The translations under genes were made by a program, and so were the position numbers. Below are positions 15,460 to 23,740 of a stretch of DNA of 48,267 nucleotides, one piece after another; within the stretch, counting starts at the first letter, position 1; the number at the start of each line of letters is the position of its first letter. Below the pieces are notes generated by a model. It saw nothing but the letters and a program-made list of their open reading frames with translations. It made no database searches and was not told the origin of the DNA. Origin of the DNA: Rhodopila globiformis (GTDB taxonomy: Bacteria > Pseudomonadota > Alphaproteobacteria > Acetobacterales > Acetobacteraceae); assembly GCF_002937115.1 (NCBI RefSeq), contig NZ_NHRY01000041.1:1-48267 (forward strand), given 5' to 3'.

Positions 15460-16980
15460 ATGAGCAAGCGCACACAATCCACCACCATGGCGATCGCCAA
15501 CACCTTCGCGTTCTCGGGCATCGAGGCGGTGCCGGTGGAGGTGCAGGTGCAGATCGCTCCCGGCCAGCCGGCCCTGGCCCTCGTCGGCCTGCCGGACAAG
15601 GCGGTGGGCGAGGCGCGCGAGCGGGTGCGCGCCGCCTTCGCCGCCATGAGCCTGTCGCTGCCGCTGAAGCGGGTGCTGGTCAACCTGAAGCCGGCGGACA
15701 TCCTGAAGGAAGGCAGCCACTACGACCTGCCGCTGGCGCTCGGCCTGCTGGCGGCGATGGAGGTGCTGCCGCGCGATGAGATCGCCGGCTACGCCGCGCT
15801 GGGCGAACTGTCGCTGGACGGCTCGCTGAACCCGGTCGCCGGCGTGCTGCCCGCCGCCATCGGCGCCTCGGCGCAGGAGCTTGGCCTGATCTGCCCGGCC
15901 GGGCAGGGCGGCGAGGCGGCCTGGGCGGGACGGATCGAGGTGCTGGCGCCGCGCGACCTGATCAGCCTGATCAACCACTTCCGCGGCACCCAGGTGCTGA
16001 CCCCGCCGCAGCTGGCCGGCGTGGCCGAGGGGCGGCCCTGCCCGGACATGCGCGACGTGAAGGGCATGGAAACAGCCCGCCGCGCGCTGGAGATCGCCGC
16101 CGCCGGCGGCCATAACCTGCTGCTTGTCGGGCCGCCCGGCGCCGGCAAGTCGATGTTGGCGGCGCGGCTGCCGGGCCTGCTGCCCGACCTCGATCCAGGT
16201 TGCGCGCTGGAGGTCAGCATGATCCACAGCGTCGCCGGGCTGCTGGATGGCGGGCGGCTGGTAATGCGGCCGCCGTTCCGCGAACCGCATCACTCGGCCT
16301 CGCAGGCGGCGCTGAGCGGCGGCGGGCACCGCGCCCGGCCCGGCGAGGTCAGCCTGGCGCATCGTGGCGTGCTGTTCCTGGATGAACTGCCGGAGTTCCC
16401 CCGCCAGGCGCTGGAATCGCTGCGCCAGCCGATGGAGACGGGGCGGACGACGGTCTCGCGCGCGGCGGCGCACGTGACGTATCCGGCGCGCTTCCAGTTG
16501 GTCGCGGCGATGAACCCGTGCCGCTGCGGCTACCTGGGCGACGGCGGGCGGGAATGCGGGCGGGCGCCGCGCTGTGGCGAGGACTACCAGAACCGGGTCA
16601 GCGGCCCGGTGCTGGACCGGATCGACCTCGCGGTCGATGTGCAGCCGGCCACGGCGGCGGAGTTGTCACATGCGCCGCCGGGGGAACCGACGGCACCGAT
16701 CGCCGCCCGGGTCGCGAAGGCCCGGCAGATCCAGGCCGAGCGGTTCGGCGCCGACGGGCCGCTGTGCAATGCCGAGGCCGATCCGCACACGATTCGCCTG
16801 GCGCCGGACGCGCAGAAGCTGCTGGAGCAGGCGATGGACAAGCTGCGCCTGTCGCCGCGCGGCTTCACCCGCACGATGCGGGTGGGACGAACCATTGCCG
16901 ATCTGGCCGGGGCGGACGTGGTGGGGCGAGTTCACATCGCCGAGGCGCTGGCGTTCCGGCACCGGATGCCGGGGCGGTAG
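15460..16980 (+). CDS. comM: ComM/YifB-type Mg-chelatase-like AAA+ ATPase
   Basis: The 506-residue product starts with a Lon-protease-like N-terminal domain (residues 10-170, VGLPDKAVGEARERVRAA). An AAA+ core follows, with Walker A GPPGAGKS (224-231) and Walker B VLFLDELPEF. A Cys-rich insert (NPCRCGYLGDGGRECGRAPR) and a C-terminal helical lid ending in GRVHIAEALAFRHRMPGR complete it. ComM is a hexameric helicase that promotes branch migration during natural transformation in gammaproteobacteria. It is widespread as YifB, and despite the Pfam name it is not the chlorophyll chelatase. The ATG at 15460 is chosen; ATG 15487 (MAIANTFAFSG) is an alternative closer to the family start. Confidence 0.9.
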   Translation: MSKRTQSTTMAIANTFAFSGIEAVPVEVQVQIAPGQPALALVGLPDKAVGEARERVRAAFAAMSLSLPLKRVLVNLKPADILKEGSHYDLPLALGLLAAMEVLPRDEIAGYAALGELSLDGSLNPVAGVLPAAIGASAQELGLICPAGQGGEAAWAGRIEVLAPRDLISLINHFRGTQVLTPPQLAGVAEGRPCPDMRDVKGMETARRALEIAAAGGHNLLLVGPPGAGKSMLAARLPGLLPDLDPGCALEVSMIHSVAGLLDGGRLVMRPPFREPHHSASQAALSGGGHRARPGEVSLAHRGVLFLDELPEFPRQALESLRQPMETGRTTVSRAAAHVTYPARFQLVAAMNPCRCGYLGDGGRECGRAPRCGEDYQNRVSGPVLDRIDLAVDVQPATAAELSHAPPGEPTAPIAARVAKARQIQAERFGADGPLCNAEADPHTIRLAPDAQKLLEQAMDKLRLSPRGFTRTMRVGRTIADLAGADVVGRVHIAEALAFRHRMPGR

Positions 16981-17115
16981 CGGCATGCAGGCCAAGCGAT
17001 AGTCCCACCGCCGATCGGCCAATCCTGATGTCCCCATGTCGGGAACGGGCCGCCCATGGTCTCCAGCGATGGTTTTCATGCATGACGGGCTTCACAAACC
17101 GTCTTCGCGCCACTA

Positions 17116-17141
17116 TGCTGTCATTGCAGCGGATGACAGCA
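17116..17141. promoter_or_regulatory. Perfect palindrome upstream of the FitAB/VapBC-like operon
   Basis: TGCTGTCAT-N8-ATGACAGCA has perfect 9-base arms and lies 17 bases before the antitoxin ATG. A ribbon-helix-helix antitoxin binding an inverted repeat at its own promoter is the known control of FitAB-type loci; its use here is inferred. Confidence 0.6.
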
Positions 17142-17157
17142 CGATGGAACCTCACCC

Positions 17158-17439
17158 ATGGCGACCCTGACCGTTCGGAATCTTGACGACGATATCGTGC
17201 GTCGCCTCCGCATCCGCGCCGCGGAGCATGGCCGTTCCGCCGAGGCAGAGCATCGCGCCATCCTCCAGTCCGTCCTGGTTTGCAACGACCCGGCAACGGC
17301 CCGCAAGCAGATCATTGAACGCCTGGCCGAGTTCCGGCGCCGCACCGCCGGGCGCGGGTCGCCGTCCGCAGCGGATCAGCTCCGGGAGTCACGTCATATG
17401 CGCTTGGCGGCGCTGGCCGGGACGGTCGACGAGACCTGA
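17158..17439 (+). CDS. FitA/VapB-type ribbon-helix-helix antitoxin
   Basis: The 93-residue protein opens with MATLTVRNLDDDIVRRLRIR, then AAEHGRSAEAEHRAIL. That is the FitA/Arc-type ribbon-helix-helix with a DNA-contacting beta strand (TLTVRNL). The C-terminal half (RKQIIERLAEFRRRTAGR) should wrap the toxin. The toxin gene starts one base after its stop. It is expected to repress its own promoter via the 17116-17141 palindrome. The C-terminus after residue 60 is longer than in short FitA proteins. Confidence 0.85.
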   Translation: MATLTVRNLDDDIVRRLRIRAAEHGRSAEAEHRAILQSVLVCNDPATARKQIIERLAEFRRRTAGRGSPSAADQLRESRHMRLAALAGTVDET

Positions 17440-17440
17440 C

Positions 17441-17887
17441 GTGGCGCTCGTCGCCGACGCCTCGGTCGGCCTGAAATGGGTGCTTCAGGAACCCGACAGC
17501 CATCTGGCGGAGGCGCTGCTTGCGGCCGAACCGGACCTTCTCGTCCCGGACTTCTGGCTTGGCGAAGCAACCAATGTGCTCTGGCTACAGGTGCGCCGCC
17601 AACGCCTGACGCCAGACGAAGCCAGGAACGGGCTGGCCCTGTTGCGCGCCGTCGTCGAACCGGTGAACACGGCCGGCATGAACCTGCACGAGATCGCTCT
17701 GGATATCGGCCTCGCGGTCAACCATTCGACCTACGACACCCTCTATATCGCCTTTGCCATCGCGATGGGAGCCACGTCCGTCGTCGTGTCGGACGCCCCG
17801 TTCGCCCGGGCGATGCGGACCCATCCCGATCTTGCCGCCATGGTCGTCCCGCTGGATGCCTGGGCACGCTCACAGCTGGTCGATTGA
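17441..17887 (+). CDS. VapC/FitB-type PIN-domain toxin
   Basis: The 148-residue product is a single PIN domain. Its acidic centre is visible as VADASVGLKWVL (Asp5), FWLGEATNVLW (Glu), STYDTLYIAFA (Asp) and VVSDAPFARAM (Asp). All four catalytic positions are present and the length is normal, so the toxin should be active. VapC toxins cleave tRNA or rRNA in a Mg-dependent manner; the target is unknown. The start is a GTG directly after the antitoxin stop, implying coupling. The VADASVxxKW opening groups it with toxins partnered by FitA-like antitoxins. Confidence 0.87.
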   Translation: MALVADASVGLKWVLQEPDSHLAEALLAAEPDLLVPDFWLGEATNVLWLQVRRQRLTPDEARNGLALLRAVVEPVNTAGMNLHEIALDIGLAVNHSTYDTLYIAFAIAMGATSVVVSDAPFARAMRTHPDLAAMVVPLDAWARSQLVD

Positions 17888-17972
17888 CGGGCCACAGCCG
17901 CTTATTTTCACCAAACCTTCCCGCGGCAGCGCTTGCCGTTCGATACGGCACTGTTTAAGCTCCGCCGCATCA

Positions 17973-17987
17973 TGCGAATCATTCGCA
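17973..17987. promoter_or_regulatory. Fur-box-like 7-1-7 palindrome
   Basis: TGCGAAT-C-ATTCGCA is a perfect 7-1-7 inverted repeat. It matches the spacing and half-site outline of the Fur consensus TGATAAT-N-ATTATCA and resembles alphaproteobacterial variants. It lies 20 bases before the ATG of the small gene at 18008, and just downstream of a weak -35/-10 pair (TTGCCG 17933, TTAAGC 17955). Iron-dependent repression of that gene is inferred. Confidence 0.55.
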
Positions 17988-18007
17988 ACTGAGGAGCGGG
18001 TCCCGCC

Positions 18008-18244
18008 ATGGCGCAGGCAAGTCCGATTGGCCGCCGATGTGAACGTGCCGTCATCACCGCCTACAGCGAGCTGCGGCAGATCGGCACCGACGACCTGTCC
18101 GCCTTCCAGGCCTGCACCGCGCTGTATCGCATCCATCATCCGGAAGCCTCCCTGAGTGAAGCCCGCCGCCTGGTCGCCGAGTGGATCGACCATCACCTGG
18201 TGCGCCATGACAGCGGGATGACCGACGGCTGCGCCTGCGAGTAG
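18008..18244 (+). CDS. Small hypothetical protein, possibly iron-regulated
   Basis: The 78-residue protein reads MAQASPIGRRCERAVITAYS, ELRQIGTDDLSAFQACTALY and RIHHPEASLSEARRLVAEWI, ending in DGCACE. It looks fully alpha-helical and cytosolic, with four Cys, and I recognise no named family. A GAGGAG 11 bases upstream and the Fur-like palindrome in its leader support a real, regulated gene. The HHPE and DHH segments plus Cys residues could bind metal, but that is speculation. It stands alone: the upstream vapC ends 120 bases before it. Confidence 0.62.
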   Translation: MAQASPIGRRCERAVITAYSELRQIGTDDLSAFQACTALYRIHHPEASLSEARRLVAEWIDHHLVRHDSGMTDGCACE

Positions 18245-18649
18245 AGAGCCGGGCGGCTGCCCGGGCCTGGCGTGCTGGAGAGAGGCTCGTTGCCGGCTTT
18301 GGAGGCAGTGGGGGTTGGAAGGGCAGGGGGTGGCAGGCGTGGGTGCGTCCCCGCCGGGGGCAGCGGGGATTGATGGCGCATTTCTGTTCACACAGAGGAA
18401 AAGGGAGGGGATTGGAGGGCCGCAGGGGATCAGGGGGATATCGCACGACCCGGTGCGGATGCGGTCGTCGCAGGTATCTGGTAGGTTCGGTCGTGGCGGC
18501 GCCGGCGCAACGTGCTGCCGTCTTCCTCGGTGGCTGCCACGTGGACAGGGCTTCCGGTTCGGTCCGGCAGGTCCGATCGCGAGCATTGGCTTTTGCCAGG
18601 TTGTTCGCCATCCGATGATCCTGACGGGTCATGCGCCGCCGGGCGCCGG
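18245..18649. other. Gene-free spacer, about 400 bases
   Basis: No coding frame here has a plausible start or composition. A GC-rich hairpin (CCGGGC/GCCCGG near 18250-18265) directly after the small gene could end its transcript but lacks a T-run. The rest is G-rich sequence without recognisable repeats. Confidence 0.4.
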
Positions 18650-20227
18650 TCACGACGGGTGGCAGGCGATGATGCGGTACAGCGCGGCGAAGCCCGACTG
18701 GCGCAGCTTGAGGAACCGTGCCGCCGGCAGCGGCGGCACCGTGTCGGCGCCGGTCAGCAGAACGTAGTCGAAGCCGCAGACGTCGGCCGCGGCGGCTTGG
18801 TCGCGGTCCGGCAGGTTGCCGACGCGCAGGGCCAGCGCGCGGTACGGCTCCCGCGTTCGCAGCGGCTGCTGCGAGGCGTTGTCGAACTCGAACGGCCACC
18901 ACGCCCGCCGCTCGATCAGCGCCAGGGCGCCCAGGTGGGCATCGGTGCGGGTGCCGTCGGACAGAACGCGCCAGCGCGGGGCGGCGGCCCGGGCCTTGGG
19001 TGCCGCCTGGATGCCGGCGGCGGCGACGTACACCGCCTCACCGGGCCGCACCGGCGCCAGGACATAGCGGATGTCGGCGATATCGGCCTGGTGCGCCGCC
19101 CACGCCGTGGTCAGCAGCGCCATGCGCACCACGAACAGCCCGGCCAGCCCCGCCGCCACCACCGAGCCGAGCCAGCGCGGCCAGCGCGCGGGCACGAAAC
19201 CGGCGAACAGCATGACATCCAGCATGACGGCCAGCCGGGTATCGAGATGGAAGGTGCCCTTCCACGCGGACGGCGCCGCCAGGAACGCGATCGCCAGCAG
19301 GATCATGGGGACGGCCGCCAACGGCGGTATCCGTCCCCGGCGCAGCGCGAGGCCCAGCACGGGCAGCCCGATGGCGGCCGCGGCGGTCAGGTAATCCAGC
19401 GCCGGAGCATAGTTGCTGAAGACATCGGCAAGCTGGAACAGCTTCTCCGCCGGCGGCCCGAACACCGCGTCGCCGCCGAGCTCGTGCAGGTCGGAGATCG
19501 CATACAGCACGGCGGGTGCGGCGAGGACCAGCAGCAGCACGCCCCCGCGCCGCACTGTCTGCTGCAGCGGGCGCGGCGCTTGCTGCACCCGCACCAGCTC
19601 CGCGCCGCCGATCAGGGCGGCGAAGAACACCAGGCCCATCAGGTGGCAGGCGAACAGGACAGGCGCCCCGACAACCGCCATGACGATCGTCGCTGCCGGA
19701 AACCGCTCCCGCCAGCGCAGCCAGGCCGCGGCCAGCAGCAGCGCGAGGCCGAGGGCGAACGCGAAGTTCAGGAACCCGTACAGCACGCAGTTGAAGTACG
19801 CCAGCAATCCGACGCCCAGCGGCCACCATCGCCCGCCCAGCGCCGTGCCGTAGGCGACCGTTCCCAGCACCGGCAGCAGCACGCAGGCGGCGATCATCAG
19901 CCGCCCGGCGAGATAGACCGGCACGACCCGCATCAGCGGCGGCGCCACCACGTCGAGCGCCAGGTTGGGGATCACCGACCAGTGCGGGGCATAGAACCGC
20001 GCCAGGTCCGCGTCTCCCGGCAGGGACGCCAGCACGAACCAGCGGGCGAGGTGGTTGGGATAATCCGCCAGGGGCGGAACGTCGCAGACCGCCAGCGGCG
20101 CCAGCAGGACGAGGCACAACCCGGCCATCGCCGCCCACCACGGCAGCGCCCGGTTCTCCGCCCGCGCGCGCGTCATGGCGGGCGGAACGGCGCCGGACGC
20201 GGGGATCGACAAGCCAGCCTTCACCAT
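18650..20227 (-). CDS. Polytopic inner-membrane protein (GT-C-like), function unknown
   Basis: The 525-residue product has about ten hydrophobic segments spread over residues 25-400, then a soluble, probably periplasmic C-terminal domain of about 120 residues (FDYVLLTGADTVPPLP). After the first helix comes DVPPLADYPNHLARWFVLAS, where an acidic residue and His-Leu-Ala-Arg in the first periplasmic loop recall GT-C glycosyltransferases of the GT39/ArnT type. I treat that as suggestive only. The ATG at 20227 is chosen because GGACAGG lies upstream; ATG 20233 and GTG 20299 are alternatives. It is divergent from thiL with about 160 bases between. No neighbouring cell-envelope operon clarifies its job. 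Confidence 0.7.
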   Translation of the reverse strand: MVKAGLSIPASGAVPPAMTRARAENRALPWWAAMAGLCLVLLAPLAVCDVPPLADYPNHLARWFVLASLPGDADLARFYAPHWSVIPNLALDVVAPPLMRVVPVYLAGRLMIAACVLLPVLGTVAYGTALGGRWWPLGVGLLAYFNCVLYGFLNFAFALGLALLLAAAWLRWRERFPAATIVMAVVGAPVLFACHLMGLVFFAALIGGAELVRVQQAPRPLQQTVRRGGVLLLVLAAPAVLYAISDLHELGGDAVFGPPAEKLFQLADVFSNYAPALDYLTAAAAIGLPVLGLALRRGRIPPLAAVPMILLAIAFLAAPSAWKGTFHLDTRLAVMLDVMLFAGFVPARWPRWLGSVVAAGLAGLFVVRMALLTTAWAAHQADIADIRYVLAPVRPGEAVYVAAAGIQAAPKARAAAPRWRVLSDGTRTDAHLGALALIERRAWWPFEFDNASQQPLRTREPYRALALRVGNLPDRDQAAAADVCGFDYVLLTGADTVPPLPAARFLKLRQSGFAALYRIIACHPS

Positions 20228-20388
20228 ACGCATCCTGTCCGGCGAGAAGCGATTCGACCGGCGCCTTCCCGGCGAGGCGCCGGGGCGGATATCGGGCACA
20301 AAACAATGCCTGTAAAGTAACGGGCCCGCCGTCTCCGCCCGGCCGGCGGCGGCGTTTCCTCCCGCGGCGGATCTGCTACGCTCCGGCG

Positions 20389-21339
20389 ATGGAACTCCCG
20401 GCTGAATTTTCCCTGATCGCCCGCCACTTCCGTCCGCTCGCCGGGCCTGGCGCGCTGGACCTGCGGGACGACGCGGCGCTGCTGACGCCGCCGCCGGGGC
20501 GCGACCTGGTGCTGACGGTGGACGCGATGGTGGGCGGCGTGCACTTCCTGCCAGACGACCCGCCTGACCTGGTTGGCCGCAAGCTGCTGCGGGTGAACCT
20601 GTCCGACCTGGCCGCCAAGGGCGCGGCGCCCATCGGCTACCTGATGACAGTCGCCGCGCCGAAGGGGACGCCCGATTCCTGGTTCGCCGGCTTCGCCGCC
20701 GGCCTGGCGCAGGACCAGGCGCAGTATGACGTCACGCTGCTGGGCGGGGACACCACCTCGACGCCGGGGCCGCTATCACTGTCGCTGACGATCATCGGCC
20801 ATGTCGCGGCCGGCGCGGCGGTCCGCCGCAACGGCGCGCGGGCCGGCGACGACATCTGGGTCACCGGCACCATCGGCGACGGCGCGCTGGGCCTTCAGGT
20901 GGCGCTCGGCCGGCTGGCAGACCCCAGCGGCTTCCTGCTGGACCGCTACCGCCTGCCGCAGCCGCGGGTAGGCCTGCCGCTGGCGGGCATCGCCTCGGCC
21001 GGCATGGACGTGTCGGACGGGCTGGTGCAGGACCTTGGGCATATCTGCAATGCGAGCGGCATCGGCGCCGAGATCCGGGCCGAGGCGGTGCCGCTGTCGG
21101 ACGCGGCGCGAGCAGCGGGTCCGGCCTGGCTGGAAACCTGCCTGACCGGCGGCGACGATTACGAACTGCTGCTGGGCGTGCCGCAGGATCGAGCCGACGC
21201 GCTGCTGGCGGCGGCGGCGCAGGCCGGGGTTGCCGTGACGCGCATCGGACGGTTTTTGTCCGGATCGCCCGAGGTCGTGGTGCGCCAGGCCGGCGGCACG
21301 CCTCTTACGTTGGCGAAGGGGGGCTGGAGCCACTTTTAG
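20389..21339 (+). CDS. thiL: Thiamine-monophosphate kinase
   Basis: The 316-residue product phosphorylates thiamine monophosphate to the active cofactor thiamine diphosphate, using ATP. Family landmarks in order: GALDLRDDAAL (Asp27-Asp28), VDAMVGGVHF, the metal-binding NLSDLAAKGAAPI, LLGGDTTSTPG, and MDVSDGLVQDL followed by the C-terminal GGDDYELLLGV. The length is normal. The ATG at 20389 fits the family start. It has no thi neighbours; in alphaproteobacteria thiL often follows nusB, which is absent here. The gene appears monocistronic and is followed by a long repeat-rich spacer. Confidence 0.93.
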   Translation: MELPAEFSLIARHFRPLAGPGALDLRDDAALLTPPPGRDLVLTVDAMVGGVHFLPDDPPDLVGRKLLRVNLSDLAAKGAAPIGYLMTVAAPKGTPDSWFAGFAAGLAQDQAQYDVTLLGGDTTSTPGPLSLSLTIIGHVAAGAAVRRNGARAGDDIWVTGTIGDGALGLQVALGRLADPSGFLLDRYRLPQPRVGLPLAGIASAGMDVSDGLVQDLGHICNASGIGAEIRAEAVPLSDAARAAGPAWLETCLTGGDDYELLLGVPQDRADALLAAAAQAGVAVTRIGRFLSGSPEVVVRQAGGTPLTLAKGGWSHF

Positions 21340-21349
21340 AACGCCATGG

Positions 21350-21830
21350 CGGTAAATCCGGCAGCGCTCGAGGGAAGGAAGACTGTCTTACCCCGGGAGG
21401 CCTCCTCGCCTCTCTGGAAACGGAGAAGGTGGTCAGCGATGGCCTCCGACGGGCTTGGAGGAGTCAGCCGAGGCCATAGTACTCCAGACCATCGGGGGAA
21501 GGGCCGAATCCGACAAGCAAGGAGCTGTTCGAGACGCTGCATGGACGCGATGAAGCAGCAAAGGCGATATTGCACCACACGGGTTGCGTGCGCAGCCGGC
21601 GTGGGACGTGCCGCGCCACGGCATCACAGGCGAGAGCGGAACCCTGGTGTCCGAGGAGCATGAGCGTTGTGGCACGCAGACCGAGCACGAGCCCTGGCGC
21701 CTTCGGGCATGGCAACTTGTCGGAAACCGCCGCGGTATACGTGACCCGTGTGCCAAGTGGTGTGAGAAGGCGGCTCTGCGGGGGCCTCCCTGCTCAATTC
21801 AACGGCGGCTGGCCGGGACACGCCCCATGC
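21350..21830 (+). mobile_element. Probable group II intron relic without reverse-transcriptase gene
   Basis: No protein is supported, but the DNA resembles bacterial group II intron RNA. CTTACCCCGGGAGGCCTCC and CTCTCTGGAAACGGAGAAGG, then GGAGGAGTCAGCCGAGGCCA with CATAGTACTCC, is the sequence seen around the start of intron-encoded reverse transcriptases. The right part (GCCCTGGCGCCTTCGGGC, then GTGACCCGTGTGCCAAGTGG, TGTGAG and GGGCCTCCCTGCTCAATT) resembles the domain V/VI end. The reverse-transcriptase frame between them is essentially gone. The identification is from memory of such elements, and I could not fold a canonical domain V. It sits between thiL and a block of dispersed repeats. Confidence 0.42.
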
Positions 21831-21884
21831 GTATCAGGATAGGGCGGCGGCTGGAGAAGGATTTGGTGCCCGGTCCGTTGCCTC

Positions 21885-22195
21885 ACCGGCATGGCCGGGG
21901 GTGTCCCGGCCATCCACCCCCTGCCGTTGAAGCGCAGATGGCCGGGACATGCCCTACGGGATGCACACATCCTGGAAACGAGTCGGAAATGACCGTAAAA
22001 TCAAGTGCTTGCCTGGGCGCCAAGAGCGTTCCACCATCGTCATGGCCCGGCTTGTCCGGGCCACCTATTCCAGCACTTGTGCCGCGACAGGTGGCCCGGA
22101 CAAGCCGGGCCATGACGAAAGAGAAACGCAGCGGCGGACCGTTTCCGAGATGTGTGCATCCCGTAGGGACATGCCCGGCCATGACGGTGAGGCAG
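21885..22195. repeat. Cluster of dispersed palindromic repeats
   Basis: Three nested copies lie side by side: an inverted pair on CATGGCCGGG (21891-21960); the long unit 21938-22047 shared with 2003-2123; and a perfect 29-base inverted repeat, CGTCATGGCCCGGCTTGTCC and following (22038-22066), pairing with 22089-22117 across a 22-base loop. An inverted copy of the GTGTGCATCCCGTAGGGAC form follows at 22140-22195. RNA from the 29-base palindrome would form a very stable hairpin. Confidence 0.85.
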
Positions 22196-22203
22196 TACCG
22201 CCG

Positions 22204-22734
22204 CTACCGCCGCCTGGACCCCGCCATCAGCGTGTTGCTCGGCAGCGTCTTGTCCAGCACCTTCTGCGCCTGCTCCGCGCCCGTCACCGGCAGGCCCCTT
22301 GGATCCAGCAGGCCGATCTGCACCAGCACCGAGGCCTGGTCCCAGTAGATATGCTCGTGCACCAGCTTGTCGCCCTGGAACTGCACGATGGCAATCATCG
22401 GGATGCTGACCGCCCGTCCCGTCGGCGCGATGCCGGGCAGCATCCAGTCAACCTCGCTGGTATGCGTGAAGCTGACGATGAACTCATCCACCAGCCGATC
22501 GGCGCCGACTGTGCGGCTGACCGGGTGCAAGGCGAAATCCGGCGGATTCACGCCGATGAAATGATTGCTGTAGAACCGCCGCAGATCAGCCTGGCCGACC
22601 CCGCCGGTCATCGTCGGGATGTGGTTGACATAGGGCTGCTCGACCATCGTTGCCATGGTGGCATTGACGTCGCGCGTCTCGAACTCGTAACGGCAATGCG
22701 CCTCCCACAGGGCGACGAGATCGTGGTCCGCCAT
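22204..22734 (-). CDS. SnoaL/NTF2-like protein
   Basis: The 176-residue product has the cone-shaped alpha+beta fold of the NTF2/SnoaL superfamily. An N-terminal helix (LVALWEAHCRYEFETRDVNA) is followed by QPYVNHIPTMTGGVGQADLR, RFYSNHFIG and strands SIPMIAIVQFQGDKLVHEHI with YWDQASVLVQIGLL. The YVNHIPT and HEHIYWDQ blocks with conserved His are typical of a subgroup annotated as ester-cyclase or nuclear transport factor 2-like proteins. The reaction is unknown. The ATG at 22734 has an AAGG upstream. It is followed 22 bases upstream by the yidB-like gene on the same strand. Confidence 0.75.
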   Translation of the reverse strand: MADHDLVALWEAHCRYEFETRDVNATMATMVEQPYVNHIPTMTGGVGQADLRRFYSNHFIGVNPPDFALHPVSRTVGADRLVDEFIVSFTHTSEVDWMLPGIAPTGRAVSIPMIAIVQFQGDKLVHEHIYWDQASVLVQIGLLDPRGLPVTGAEQAQKVLDKTLPSNTLMAGSRRR

Positions 22735-22756
22735 GCATCCTGCCTTTCGTCTGTCG

Positions 22757-23194
22757 TTACGCCGGCCGTGACGATCCGCCCAGGATCCGGCCCAGCACGC
22801 CGGCGAGGTCGCCGGCCTCTGGCGGCTGGCTGGGCACCTGGCCTTGCGGCGTCAGGTGGTCGATGACTTGCGGCAGGCCCTGGGCAAGCAGGTTCTGCAG
22901 CACCTCCGGCGTGATGCCGAACTGCTGGGCCCACTCCATGATCTGCTGCATCGAGAAGACCGAGCCGACCTGCTGGGGCGAAACCGGCGCGTTGGGACCG
23001 GTGCCGATCCAGGACTGCACGTGGTCGCCGAGGCCGGCGTTCTGGAATTTCGCGATGATGGCCGGGATGCCCTGCTGGTCGCCCTCGCGCACCGAGAGCA
23101 CCTGTTGCAGGATGGTGTTGAGGACCGATGCCTGTCCCTGCTGCTGCCCGCCGCCGAGGACGCCTTGCAGGATCTGGCCGAAAAATCCGCTCAT
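22757..23194 (-). CDS. YidB family (DUF937) protein
   Basis: The 145-residue product begins MSGFFGQILQGVLGGGQQQG, then LNTILQQVLSV, and contains GLGDHVQSWIGTGPNAPVSP and EWAQQFGITPEVLQNLLAQG. These are the hallmarks of the YidB/DUF937 family: a glycine-rich N-terminus and the conserved GLGDxVxSWxGxGxNxP. Function is unknown. The ATG at 23194 matches the family start; the longer open frame upstream overlaps glsB on the same strand and has no resemblance. It lies 31 bases after glsB, suggesting a leftward small-protein operon glsB-yidB-snoaL. Confidence 0.85.
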   Translation of the reverse strand: MSGFFGQILQGVLGGGQQQGQASVLNTILQQVLSVREGDQQGIPAIIAKFQNAGLGDHVQSWIGTGPNAPVSPQQVGSVFSMQQIMEWAQQFGITPEVLQNLLAQGLPQVIDHLTPQGQVPSQPPEAGDLAGVLGRILGGSSRPA

Positions 23195-23225
23195 GTGTGT
23201 CTGTCCCCCGAAGCTGATCGTTGCG

Positions 23226-23507
23226 TCAGTAGCGCGGGCCGGCCGGGCCGCCGGCATTGGCGCGGCGGCCGATATACCACCGGTAGATGGCAAGAATGAT
23301 GATGGCGCCAACGACCGAGCCGATGAACCGCGCGCCCTGGTTCGGCCCGTACCAGCCGATGGCGCGGCCGAGGAACGTTGCGACCTCGGACCCGGCGATG
23401 CCGAGCAGGATGGTGATGATGATGCCGCCCGGATCCTTGCCGGGCATGATGAACTTGGCAACCGCTCCGACAATGAAGCCGATGATCAGGGCCCAGATGA
23501 AAGTCAT
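23226..23507 (-). CDS. GlsB/YeaQ/YmgE-type small membrane protein
   Basis: This 93-residue protein has three hydrophobic segments (MTFIWALIIGFIVGAVAKFI; GGIIITILLGIAGSEVATFL; ARFIGSVVGAIIILAIYRWY). The MPGKDPGG turn and WYGPNQGARFIGSVVGA are characteristic of the transglycosylase-associated (GlsB/YeaQ/YmgE) family. Members are inner-membrane and often induced by general or envelope stress; the old transglycosylase name rests on weak evidence. The ATG at 23507 is preceded by AGGAGG (23518-23523). It heads the apparent leftward operon with the yidB-like gene. Confidence 0.88.
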   Translation of the reverse strand: MTFIWALIIGFIVGAVAKFIMPGKDPGGIIITILLGIAGSEVATFLGRAIGWYGPNQGARFIGSVVGAIIILAIYRWYIGRRANAGGPAGPRY

Positions 23508-23740
23508 GCCGGCGTGCCTCCTGTCCTGGTCCGGCTGCGCGGCCGGTGATTGATCGGCAGTCCTGGCGGGAGCATGGCGGCAGGGCAGCGGCGGTCCAGA
23601 GTAATTGGTGGTGTGTCACGGGCAATTTATCGGGTGTGGCGGCCAGTCCGTTGCCTTATCGTCATGGATAAGGGTGTCTCCATGACTATCAGGAAGGCGA
23701 CGGCTGGAGAAAGGTTTGGCGCCGCGGTCGTTCTCTCACC

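Noticed and set aside
15460..16980. Mg-chelatase subunit for bacteriochlorophyll
   Set aside because: The Lon-like N-terminal domain, the Cys-rich insert and the 506-residue length identify ComM/YifB rather than BchI or BchD.
18512..20320. Long plus-strand frame antisense to the membrane protein gene
   Set aside because: The translation is low-complexity Arg/Gln/His without domains; the minus strand encodes a convincing polytopic membrane protein.
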